Below, piece after piece: positions 46,326-56,853 of a DNA stretch of 64,000 bases; within the stretch, counting starts at the first letter, position 1; each line of letters begins with the position of its first letter. Both the position numbers and the translations under genes were made by a program. The notes under the pieces were generated by a model. The model did no database searches. It saw nothing but the letters and a program-made list of their open reading frames with translations, and was not told where the DNA came from. This DNA comes from Hansfordia pulvinata (lineage: Eukaryota; Ascomycota; Sordariomycetes; Xylariales), in contig BJKQ01000002.1 of the NCBI GenBank assembly GCA_006538405.1, positions 2,170,001 to 2,234,000 of the forward strand. Direction: 5' to 3'.

Positions 46326-47865
46326 GCAGATGGACCTGACGAACGACATGGATCAGGCGAACATGCTTATGGGAGGGTATGTGTACCAAAGCAAGCAGGG
46401 CACGTCGTATGTATGCATCAAGAATACTTATAGGTAATACCTTAGGTACCTACATGAAATGTGCTACATATGGGGAGACCGACTCGGAAAAGCAGATGCG
46501 CTACACTTTCAATTGGACTCGACTGGACTGGACCCTGTCTGTGGCCGCACTGCCTGCCACGTTCCAGCCTGTCATTTTCGGCGCCTACGAGTAAAAGCAA
46601 CACCCTGGTACGCCCTGGTCGAGCGATCAAGCTACTCGTAAAGATAACATGAACTAATTGGCAAAGGGAGGAGAGTGCTCCGTGTGAAGAAGAAGTCTCA
46701 TGATCGCACCGTTCCTGCTAACCTGTCTTCCTCAGCTTCAGGAGCGGTGAACTATTGCATTCCGTCGTTGGTTGGTGTGACATGGGGTCGTTGCGCGTAC
46801 GCGTCGCATCTGCCACCCTATTAAAGTCAGGTTTCGCACGAGTTCAGTAGTGCCTGTAGAGTCTCCGGGGCGTTGGAAGCAATTAGTAGCCAGCATTCTT
46901 TGTAAGATAGCCCAGGTACCCGCAATGGCTGGTGAGGCAAGGGAAGAACTGATTGGTGGTGTCATACCTCCTGCCCAGCCAAAAAGGGTTTCTTTGCTTC
47001 GGGGACTGTTCGATAAGACACCTCAACAAGGCAGCGATTGTCTCCCAGTCGGAGCCCAGCACGCGGCACCCATCTACTCGTGTCTGTCTGCTTTAGACCA
47101 TCGACTTGCACCACCACTCGAATGACTACGATTACCTTTGCGGGATGCTTCGTTTGAGTTCGCCTCTCAGAGCTGTGACTGGCCTACGAGTCCCTTGCGT
47201 AAGCTGGTTCGTCAGTGCCTGCCAGTACGACGAGTACTTTATCGTACTCAACGTGGCGGATCCTCGTGCTCGTCATCCCATCCCGCCCCGCCCTTTGAGT
47301 CTGCCCGAATCGTACCAGTCTACGAGTAGCCATAGCGATAATTGCAAAGATTGGACGTGCGGGGGTCGTTCATATATGGCCACGGCCAGTACGTGCTTTG
47401 GGCCGCAAGAGCACACGATGATGCTCTGTTCGTTCGGTTTCTGCAGACATTTGACAAAGTCGGGTACGAGTACACCCGACGTCTGCAGGTTGCGTTAGGT
47501 AGGAGACACGTGCTGGTAAAGTGCCTCCTAAAACAGACTAGCGCATGTTGGAACCCTTCTCAGTCCTACATAGATTGGACAGGTAGATACATGTAGGTTA
47601 GTCGAGTAGTCAGGTACGTACCCAGAACTGGCAAATGCAGCTCGGCCAGTGGCTACCCGTGCATGGCAATCGTGTCCAGAGTGTGCGAACTGCGAACCTC
47701 CAAGATTCCAGGCTGTGATAGGCAACCTCGAGCTATCCAAGCTTCATCCGCATGCCGTCGCGCGCAATCAATCCCCCGTCGGCCGCCCTCGATTAGTCTT
47801 CTTGCCCACCGCTCTCTGAACTGCCTCGTCTTCGATCCCGAATTCAACCTCGACGTCCGCCTACG

Positions 47866-48665
47866 ATGCAGCTTCTCAAGTCGGCCCTGCTGGTCTCGGC
47901 TGGCCTGCTGCCGGCCTTTGTCAATGCCCACAACATCCAGCTTCCCGCCCACGGCCGCGAGTGCTTCCACGAGGACCTTCACAAGGATGACAAGATGACG
48001 GTCACCTTCCAGGTTGGAGACCGCGAATTTGGCAGTGCAGGCAATCTGGAGATTGACTTCTGGGTACGGCACATTTCCCTGTCAAGAGACACATGCACAC
48101 GCGCGTGGATGTATCTCCGGCCCGACGTGATCGATGGACCAAGTCGTTCCATGCTAATTTGTTACATCACCAGATCAACAACCCTGTGAACCAGTACGAG
48201 ACCTTCCAGAAGTCAACCTCCAATGGTGATTTCTCCTTCGACGCAAAGCACGACGGCCGCTATGTTTACTGCTTCGGCAACGAGCACTGGGGCGCCCATA
48301 CCAAGGAGGTTTCCTTCAACGTCCACGGTATTGTCTACGTTCCCGAGGATGAGATGGAGAAAGACCCCCTGGAGGTCGAAGGTATGCGATCATCTACCCG
48401 TCTTCCCACCCCGCCGCCCGCCGCCCAGCTTCACTAACACGGAACCTTGCAAACAATAGTCAAGCACACCTCCCAACTCCTCGAACAGATCAAGGACGAG
48501 CAGGGCTACATTGTCATGCGCGAACGCACCCACCGCAACACCGCCGAGAGCACCAACAGCCGCGTCAAGTGGTGGAACACCTTTGTCATTTTTGTCGTCA
48601 TTGGCGAGTCCCTCTTCCAGGTCTGGTGGCTGCGCAGGTTTTTCGAGGTCAAGCGTGTGGTATGA
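47866..48665 (+). CDS. EMP24: p24-family cargo receptor Emp24
   Basis: Three exons (47866-48063, 48174-48381, 48460-48665), 203 residues. A signal peptide (MQLLKSALLVSAGLLPAFVNA) is followed by a GOLD domain with the conserved cysteines in RECFHED and YVYCFGNE. A coiled-coil (QLLEQIKDEQGYIVMRERTH) precedes one C-terminal transmembrane helix (TFVIFVVIGESLFQVWWL). The short cytosolic tail RRFFEVKRVV carries a diphenylalanine COPII signal, a KR motif and a terminal valine pair. The tail and the KHTSQLLEQIKDEQ region fit Emp24 better than Erv25. It cycles between ER and Golgi. Introns of 110 and 78 nt are canonical. Confidence 0.93.
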
Positions 48666-49454
48666 GACCCTTGATACAGGCCTATACACGGCGCAGATTG
48701 AACATTGAGGCACCGTGAGCGCTGCCCTCAGCTGCAGCAGTATCTATCCGTTGCGGGGGTCGTGTCATGCGCCCAACTGGTGTCTTTTCGTCGAGCATAT
48801 CCCTTCGATGTTCAGGCGGGAAAGAAGTGAGAGCCCGTATATAGGCTATCTCCGATTTGACCTCGGGCGCCACGATGACAACGGTTTACGATTGGTGTTG
48901 GCGGTCTTTGGGCATACGGATTCGCGGACAAGAAGGGAAGAACGTTTCACGTGTTGGGTGGGAAGTGATGTAGAGCGACTTGTACATGGCAATTGGCAAA
49001 AGGAGCTTTGAACAATGGAATTCCCGGCAGACTATAATTCAATGATTTGTGAGACTGCTGTGCCTCATCGATTCTTCCTCCCCACGCACTGTACGGCACC
49101 TGAACTCTTCGAAGAGTCTCGTCAACACAGGATAACAAGATTTGATTCGGAATCCTGCTTGCGCGAAAAACGCACTTACAATCGGCGCCAGTTACTATTC
49201 GTGCTGCATTTTCAGGCCTTGCTTGGCAGCCATCACCGTCGAGAATCGAGGACTCCAGATCTCGACACTCTTCTTCCCCATTCACTGCCAAGGAGGCTAA
49301 CTGTTTAGAATTGCAAATAGGCTCACTATAGGAATTAATATAAATCGACGCGGGAAACCCGACGCGCGCACACTCTGGACACCGATCGCTGTTCATCGGC
49401 ACCACCGCTCCCCCTTTACTTCCATCGGCCTCACTCCCCGGAATGCAGCTCTCA
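48666..49454. other. convergent spacer EMP24/tannase
   Basis: About 790 bases between two 3' ends, likely UTRs. No other feature is supported. Confidence 0.5.
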
Positions 49455-50595
49455 CTACAGCACACACTGCCAGCCAGCCGGATCCTTGGGGTCGGAGCCG
49501 CCAAAGGCGTTGCGGAAAGGGTAGCGGCAGTGGTCGCGGCGGTAATCGACGACACCCGCGCCCTCGTCGCCGTCGACGTAGCGCAGGCCTGTGACTTTCT
49601 CGGGGGCGCGGCCGCGCTCGACCCAGCGGACCAGCGCGGCAAAGATGCTGTCGCCGGCGGCCTCGCTGTCCCCGTCTACCTGCGCGAAGAAGGTGGCGGG
49701 CGTCGTGTCGCCGTTGCGGAACCCGATGCCAGACGCGCCCGTGCCGCCCTGGCAGTGGTTCATGCCGCTGATGCGGAAGAGGCGGTAGAAGTCGTCGAGG
49801 CTGCCGCCCTCGGCGGCGGAGGAAGACGGCAAGCCCATGGTTTCCGACACGTGGTCGTAGTAGGCGTTGGAGATGTCGGACGAGATGATGCTGTCCTCGA
49901 GCCCGTGGTAGTGCAGCACCTTTGTGCCCGCGTCGCGGGAGCCAGCCAGGTCTCCCGACCACGCGTTGCCTTGGCCCGGATCCTGTGCCCAGGCACGCGC
50001 CCAGTCCTCGGGCCCCAGGAACGTCGTGTTGAGCGACGGGTCCCCGTACACGGCGTACTTGAACCACTCGTCGGTGAAGAGGAACGTGTCGCTAGCCCCG
50101 TACGATTGCAGCAGGCTGCCGACGATGGTCGGCGCCGGCTGGATCCGCGGGTACACGAGCGCGCCGCCGACGCCGTACAACGGCGACAGCAGCGAGCGCA
50201 CTGTCGAGACCTGCGCCTGGGTCAGGCAGCCTGTCTGGGCACCGCCGCCGCTGCCGCAGAGCATGGCCTCGGGCTTGAAGTCGCACAGCCGCGGGTCCTC
50301 GACGATGCGGTCGAGGGCGCCGTCGAGGCCGTCGCACTGGGCGAGCAGGGCGTCGTCGATGGCGGCGTAAAGGTCGCTCGGTATGTCACCGCCGGCGGCG
50401 CGGGCGCGCAAGATCTTGGACACGAAGCTCCCTGACCACGACGTCAAATTGTTGAAGGCGATGGCCGGGTCGCCCGCCAGGATGCCGTCAAAGGTGCCCG
50501 GAAACATCTGCGCCATCTGCAGGCCCTGGCGGCCGCCCGTCGAGCAGCCGATGTAGTATGAGGTGGCGGGGCCCGGCGGCTGCCTCTGGTCGTCT

Positions 50596-50627
<32 letters not shown>

Positions 50628-51227
50628 ATCGTCACCTCCGCCTCCGCCCCTAATACTATAGAAGGCGGCGGTGATGCGCTTGCCCAGCAGCGCACTCTGA
50701 TGAAGAGCGCGGTGCGTGAAGTCGAGCACAGCGTCCGGATTGTGGAAGAAGCGGGCGCCGCTTTGGCCCGAGTGCCCGTTGTCGGAGCCCGTGACGGCAA
50801 AGCCCAGGCTGGCGGCGTAGTCCATGTCGTCGTAGCCGATGCAGCCGCCTATGCCCCCGTTTCCGGTGGCCGCGAAGCGCCGGTTACGTGTCTCCCAGTC
50901 GCGGGGCAGCCAGGCCTCCATGATGAAGCTCGACCGCGCCGACGTTGACACGTTGAGCTGCAGCCGGCACACGTCGGCGGAAACCACCTTCCACAACGGC
51001 GCGCATGTCGGGTCCGTGTCCGCCGACGTGATGTTGGTCCCGGCCTCGACAACCTCCGCCAGCAACACCATCGCGCTCTCGCCGCCGTACCGAGCTGTCT
51101 GGCGAAGGCCTGCGCACGACTGCTCAAAGGCTTCAGAAGCGGCGTCGGCGACAGTACTCGTAGCAGCAAGGGGCGACAGCATCGCGGCCCAAGCCGCGAG
51201 ACTTCGCAAAGAGCTAGAAGACGTCAT
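49455..51227 (-). CDS. secreted tannase/feruloyl esterase family hydrolase
   Basis: A single-exon 590-residue protein with an N-terminal signal peptide (MTSSSSLRSLAAWAAMLSPL, cleavage around ADA). It belongs to the tannase/feruloyl esterase B family: nucleophile elbow GCSTGGRQG with Ser229, adjacent Cys228, and the His491-Cys492 pair in GMNHCQGG. That is the CS-D-HC arrangement in which a disulfide brings Ser and His together. Substrates are esters of gallic or ferulic-type acids; which one cannot be read from sequence. The oddity is a Gly5 then 15-residue acidic run (residues 199-213, twelve Asp, one Glu, two Asp) just before the nucleophile strand. It is the only clearly secreted carbohydrate/phenolic-ester enzyme here. 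Confidence 0.9.
50589..50633 (-). repeat. GAC/GAT repeat encoding poly-Asp in the esterase
   Basis: Fifteen consecutive Asp/Glu codons (mainly GAC and GAT) within the tannase-family gene. Confidence 0.93.
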
Positions 51228-52055
51228 GGGGCAGGGCGTTTGCGCTCAACTTGGACGGTGCATCGGAAGTGGCAAGAACGTGCAACGGCCGGAGCATTGA
51301 CTTAGGAAGAGTGCCTGTTGCCCGTTATTAAGTATACGAGTACTCGTGTGGTCACCTTGGTCGACGAATACTCGTCGGCAGTCCCCCGGAAGGGGTCCGT
51401 GATGATGGGCGTTGGGGCTCTGGGTCAGGCACCTGTGATTAGTCGAATCTGGGGCCCCCTGCTCGTGCCTAATTTGCTACGGGGCAGCATGGAGCACATC
51501 CCCGCATCAAAGTCTCGGTAGTTCCTGGCATACACCTGCAAACAATTACATCAGTTCCGACCCTGAAAAGTTGTAGGCCGTGTGGCCGAGGTTGGATCGG
51601 AAAGACACCATCCGCAGCCTACAATGAAAGAAACGGGAGATGATCCAAGCCGAGGGCGAAGGTGAACTAACAACTCCATGAGCTCGTGACGTAAGCCTTT
51701 CACCCACGTGCTCGTGTCCCTGGATATCGGCCCGTTTACTGCACGAGCGACTTATTGCCCCAAACTAAGTCTACCTCACTAAACATGCCTGCCTTCGGCA
51801 CATGGCCAAGTAAACGAGTATGAAAGACGGCAAGTGAGCATGAGGCATATCATGCCAGCATCCAGGCCGGTGATCTTCTGGAAAACGTCGACATATGTAT
51901 GAGAACTTGAATCGAATAGGTCTGTTGGAGGATGCGATCTCCAGAAGTAATACTGTTCAGACTGTAAAAGCCTCGAGCCGTGTGTGTATGTGTGCTTGCT
52001 GACGTAAATGCGGGAGGCGCCGCTTGTTGTACAAACCGAAACTTCGATACCTGAA
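51228..52055. other. intergenic region upstream of the esterase
   Basis: About 830 bases between the esterase start and the RPN13 3' end. It contains TACGAGTACTCGTG and GAATACTCGTC near 51335-51375. It probably holds the esterase promoter and RPN13 3' UTR. Confidence 0.5.
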
Positions 52056-53662
52056 TCACTTCTTTTCCTGGACGCTCTTCTTTACACCTTCGACAAAGGC
52101 TTCGACTGCTTCACCACCGCCCAGTGGCATCTGCCCCCCTCGCATGTATCCGCCGTTGTCAACATTGATTGCAAGTGCGTCGGCGATACTGGGCAAGCCG
52201 CCGTCGCGCAAGGCCATTGTCAGACTTGTCAGGCTCTGGTGAAATTGTGGGCTACGGAGGACCTTTTCGAGAAGTGCCTTCTTCTGACCCAGGCTCATAG
52301 CGGCCTTAGCGGCTTCGACAGCGGCAGGAGTAGGTTCTGCTGCGCTCTCATCGCCGTCGCCGTCTCCCTGTTGACCCAGTATCAGGATGGCTGGAGGCAG
52401 GTAGGTGAGGAGGTCATCGATCACATCCTCGGTCGCTTGGCGGGCTACCGGAACAACGACCGACGGCGTCAAAAGGTCGGAGAGCATGGGGTAGAATTTC
52501 CCCTCGGCCTGGCTCTGAGACTGGCCAGCTCCGCTACCTTTTAGAGAATCTAGGAAGTTTCTCACCGCCGCGGCAGCATCAACGTTGCCTGCACCACTGG
52601 CATGCTGTTAGCAGGGGTGCTGAACGGTGTGCGACTGGATGAGGACACGCGGCATAGGAGAAAGCAGTCTTATTGCGGCGAAAAGGGAAACCATTTATTG
52701 TACATGGTAGACCACTGGTGTCAGGCTGGCTTGCTATCGCATGCATCTCTCTGTGACGTGTGACGCCATGTCTTTGATATCTGGTTGTTCATAGATGGAA
52801 AGCAGTCCGTGTCGCAGCGCCAGTGGTGGAAAGCCATGAATCACTAACGGAAGTTCACCTACGCTCGAGCACCATCAGCACCGCCCTCTCTGGACCCCTC
52901 GCCTTCGCGGCGCACATCGCCGCCAGTGGCTCCGGCGTCGGCGCCGCCGCTTCCACCCTGGACATCTTCCATAGCGTCGTCATCGTCATTGTTGTCTGTG
53001 TTGTCGATAGAAGCCAGCTCAGTAGCAACGTCGACCTCGTCGCCCTGCAGCAGGAGGTCCACGATCTCGCCAATCTTCCTGTCGCGGGGGCTGAGCCAAG
53101 TGGGGTTGCCGGTGCGACCTTGAGGCTTGGACTGCAGCCAGAAGAGGTGGCGCTGGGAGGAGGAACCGAATTTGAGAACGAAGATGCGGCCGTTTGTGCG
53201 GGCAGAGGACTGCGGTTGTTTGTTGGACTCGTAGGGGACGAAGCGGCCGTCGCCAGGAACCATGACTAGGGCAAGCTCCGGCGAGTCAATGGGGGCATCG
53301 CGCTCGCGCCAGCAGAAGTTGATGAGGTCTGGAATGGGTCAGTCGCGAGAACATCTTCTTGGGGGATATGGATGTGCCCCAGGCTTGTAGGGCGAGGAAT
53401 TGGGGAGCTGGGCCCTCGGGTCTTCGGTGACTGACCATCTTCTGAGTATAGGTAGACGTAGCCTGGGCGGGGGTTGGCTTTGACTTTGTAGGGCCTGTCG
53501 CTGCTCTATGCAGGGTCGGGTCAGCGATGCTCAGAGGATGTGAGGCAAAGGTGGAGCGAGATCCGAGTTATGATTAACTTGGACACGGGAGGTGAGTTAT
53601 TGGGGACATACATCGACGTCACAGATGCCCGCCTTGAAGCTGATGATAGGAGTTATCGACAT
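52056..53662 (-). CDS. RPN13: proteasome ubiquitin receptor Rpn13
   Basis: Four exons read leftward: 53662-53612, 53505-53436, 53328-52863 and 52596-52056; 375 residues. The N-terminal Pru domain reads MSITPIISFKAGICDVD, YKVKANPRPGYVYLYSEDD, FCWRER and RIFVLKFGSSSQRHLFWLQS; it binds ubiquitin and Rpn2. A disordered acidic linker (NTDNNDDDDAMEDVQ) follows. The C-terminal DEUBAD region (LSDLLTPSVVVPVARQ to GEAVEAFVEGVKKSV) binds the deubiquitinase Uch37/UCHL5 in organisms that have it. Introns 1 and 2 are ~106 nt, intron 3 is 266 nt. Reading on past the third donor meets a stop at once (GC|GTAG), so retention would yield a Pru-only protein. Splice choices are mine but all preserve frame. Confidence 0.9.
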
Positions 53663-54647
53663 GTCGCAGGCGGGGCCGTTCAGACGAGCTCGGGAAGAAG
53701 AACGCGGGGTCGTTGAAAGGCTGTGGTGATGATGCGCGACGCTTGCGTTTCTACCGGGTTCAGTGTCGAGAGGAGATGTTGTATGCCAAAAGACGCCACG
53801 TCGATCTACGATCTGGCCGGGAGTGAGGAAAGGTGGGGGGTTCTGTTGCGGGCGGGATGACGACTGCGGGAGGTGCTGGCGGTGATGCAACAGGCGTACC
53901 AAGCTCCAGCACCTGCGGTTGCACCTGCTTCTCCACTGCAACCACGGAGCGGGTGCTGCGGTTCTCGGTACCTGTGGTGGCGTCTGGGGCTGGGCGAATA
54001 AGGAAGTACCGTTTCAGGGGGGCGGCGGCATGGGAGATCGGGCTGGAGCTGGCAGGCTGCCGTAGAGCCTCGTAATGCAAACGGATCGTACCTAAAGACC
54101 CATCTGTAGGTGTGAGTACTACCTGGTGGCACCAGGGACGAGGGCTTTGGCCTCATCCGTTCGAGTTCCGTAACCCTTGGGGAAATCCCAACGTCCCGCC
54201 TTCTGGGTTCCGTTCTCTGTTCTCCTACCTCACATCGAATACGGTCAAATTCCCGACCCAGTCGCCTTTGCACGCTTTGAGTAGGTGGGGCATCCGCGGC
54301 TGCATGACAGAACACATGAAGCTTGGGCCACCAGTTGAAATTCCTTATCGACACCTGCAAACCCCACCTTGGGTCTTATCGTGCTTTGAAGCTCAGCCAC
54401 AACCTGCCTCGGGGCCCCCAGCCACTCCAGCCCTGCACCTGTGCGAAATTCCCGCCAGGCCCAACTAAAATAGACAGTTCAGCCACAAAAGGGTTTCCCA
54501 ATCGCCTAACGCCTGCCCACACAAAAAGATTTGAACCGATTTCCTAAACACTCTCTATCACCGAAGTGACTTCCGAACATCCTCACCCATCGACTCGGAA
54601 ATCCCCCCCACGACAACGATACTAACCCGAACGCCCCCAGCTTCACC
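53663..54647. other. divergent promoter region RPN13/RPL6
   Basis: About 1 kb between divergent RPN13 and RPL6 starts. No gene is supported. An AGGGTTT word near 54490 lies in the RPL6 promoter. Confidence 0.5.
54490..54496 (+). promoter_or_regulatory. telobox-like AGGGTTT upstream of RPL6
   Basis: AGGGTTT (complement AAACCCT) lies about 155 bases before the RPL6 ATG. Telobox/Tbf1-type sites are common in fungal ribosomal protein promoters. A single short match is weak evidence. Confidence 0.25.
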
Positions 54648-55749
54648 ATGTCGCAGCCGACCACGCAGAAGAAGTTCGGAAAGTCGACCCGGGAGGTCCC
54701 TCACCACTCCCAGAAGGCTCAGAAGTGGTACCCTGCCGAGGATGACTCCAAGCCCAAGACTGTGAGTTGGCTCCGAATTTGATTTCACATGTGCCTGCAC
54801 CTGCGATGTTCCACTTCGCCGCGCCGATTCACGCGCCTATTATTACGATGCGATGCGATGCGATGCGATCCGGTCACCGACGCGTTTACCACGGCTCGAT
54901 CCAATCCAACCCTCGACATTTCTTGCACCGAGTGCGCCGCCCACACGAGAAAGCTGTATATGTGTCAAGAGCAGGACGATACCAGAGACTTAGGAGGAGG
55001 CGCACGACTTGGGGACACGAGCCACGCAGGGAACCCAGAAACTCGCCCGAAAGAAACGCAATGAATCGGCGAAGCGCAACGTGAACAACGCAACCAGGAA
55101 CATGCGGGCACACCAATCACATGAATTAAGTCGGACTGACAGGTCTTCTATCACAGGTCCGCAAGGCTGTCCGCGCCTGGTCTCCCCGTGAGACCCTCCA
55201 GCCCGGCGCCGTTCTGATCCTCCTGGCCGGCCGCTTCCGTGGCAAGCGCGTCGTTCTCCTGAAGAACCTCGACAACGGTGTCCTCCTCGTCACCGGCCCC
55301 TTCAAGATCAACGGCGTCCCTCTGCGCAGAGTCAACGCCCGTTTCGTCATTGCCACCTCCCAGAAGATCAGCCTCACCGGCCTCGACCAGAAGAAGATCG
55401 ACGAGGTCTCGCAAGCCAGCTACTTCTCCCGCGACAAGGTCAAGGACAAGGCCAGCGAGGAGGCGTTCTTCAAGCAGGGCGAGAAGGCACAGGTACGATT
55501 CCGAATTCCTCAGGCGGAGTTGCCACGCACCGCAATCAACGTCTGAGGCGCCCGGAATATTCTCGTATCACTAGCTAACGTCACATCGCTTTGCAGAAGA
55601 AGGAGATCAGCAGCAGCCGTGCGGCGGACCAGAAGACCGTCGACAAGGCTCTGCTTGCCAACATCAAGAAGGTCGACATGCTCGCCAGCTACCTCGCGAG
55701 CTCGTTCAGCCTGCGCAAGGGTGACAAGCCTCACGAGATGAAGTGGTAG
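54648..55749 (+). CDS. RPL6: 60S ribosomal protein L6 (eL6)
   Basis: Three exons (54648-54761, 55157-55492, 55597-55749), 200 residues. Landmarks are [60 protein letters not shown] and the C-terminal [12 protein letters not shown]. eL6 is a component of the large ribosomal subunit. Exon 1 encodes [18 protein letters not shown] and [20 protein letters not shown]. Intron 1 is 395 nt and contains a GATGC repeat; intron 2 is 104 nt. The ATG is in CACCATGTC context. I saw no C/D snoRNA in either intron. Confidence 0.95.
54847..54869. repeat. (GATGC)n repeat in RPL6 intron 1
   Basis: Four perfect GATGC units plus a partial one, inside the first RPL6 intron. Confidence 0.85.
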
Positions 55750-56853
55750 ACTTTTGCTTCCCCGGACAGAGGGCGTTTTTACACAAAGTCGGGCTAGAGG
55801 GAAATTCTTACTTTTTTCTTGTTTCCACGCTTGGCTCCCTCGTGTTGCCGCTCTCTACTCTCTTGCTTCGTTCCCAGATTCTGCCTCTTTTGCCGCTCGT
55901 CTCAAGACACGAGCAGCGAGATGGTGGAGCGTGGACATGTGATTGGGGGGAAATATCCCCAGGAACTAGAGAACAATGCAGTGTTTCAAGAGGGCCAGGA
56001 CGAGGAGTCGACCAAAGGAAAGGAAAGAAGAAAAAAAAGAGGGATCAAACGACACGACAACACGATGATGAAAGAGGTTGCGGACGGCGGATCGCGGACA
56101 CTTGGGGGCTGGCAATGCCACTTTGCATTCGGACGTTCTGATGGCATCGGTCTACATTGATTCTGGCGTCTGTAATTGAGGTTCAAGTCAACACAAACAA
56201 AGAGAACAAAGGCAAAAAACACTAGCCCTCCGCACTGCTGCACGTGTGACAATCTATGAGGAGTTGTAGCATCTACCTCCTGTCCGACCAGTGTTAGATA
56301 GCTGACTTGCTCACTCGTAATTGGCCTACACGTAATTGCCGAGTTCTGCACGTCTCTCACTCCGGGTTGTCTCCGGTCATTCCTACCTAGACTCAACTCC
56401 AGCTATGGAGTTGAATCTACATGTAGTACGGGGAAGGATCTGGTGGGACATTCTGAGGTACTCCGTACCCCAGGCTCAGGGAGTTAGTGCGTGCGCATCA
56501 GGGCTGATTACGTCACGGCCCTTTTATCAGCAACTTATCGCCAAATCAGGGCACGTCAGGTATGTAGGTGGTCAGGTTGTGTGCGATCAATACATGCATT
56601 TTACATACTCATCGGGCCCAGGGCATCTTTCTTCCGTCCATCGTTGGGGTAAGGTTCATGAGATACTGCTATCAGATACCTTGCCATTCGTTGTCTTTGA
56701 TTTCAGTTCAGATGTCTTATCTATTTCCGAGCCAAAATGACGAGCTCCCTGCATTTGCTTCTACTTCTACAATTGTGGCTTTTCGCGTACAACGGTGGTG
56801 CCGCCACCATTGACAAAGTCGCTCTTCTCAGGTCCTGTATCTGTTCGATCTAG
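55750..56853. other. convergent spacer RPL6/DPP3
   Basis: About 1.1 kb between two 3' ends. It contains an A-rich patch (56025-56042) and one GTACTCCGTACC word near 56458. No gene is supported. Confidence 0.5.

Noticed and set aside
46192..46437. Repeat-peptide open frames through the 12-bp minisatellite
   Set aside because: They are open only because the unit length is a multiple of three; no flanking coding features.
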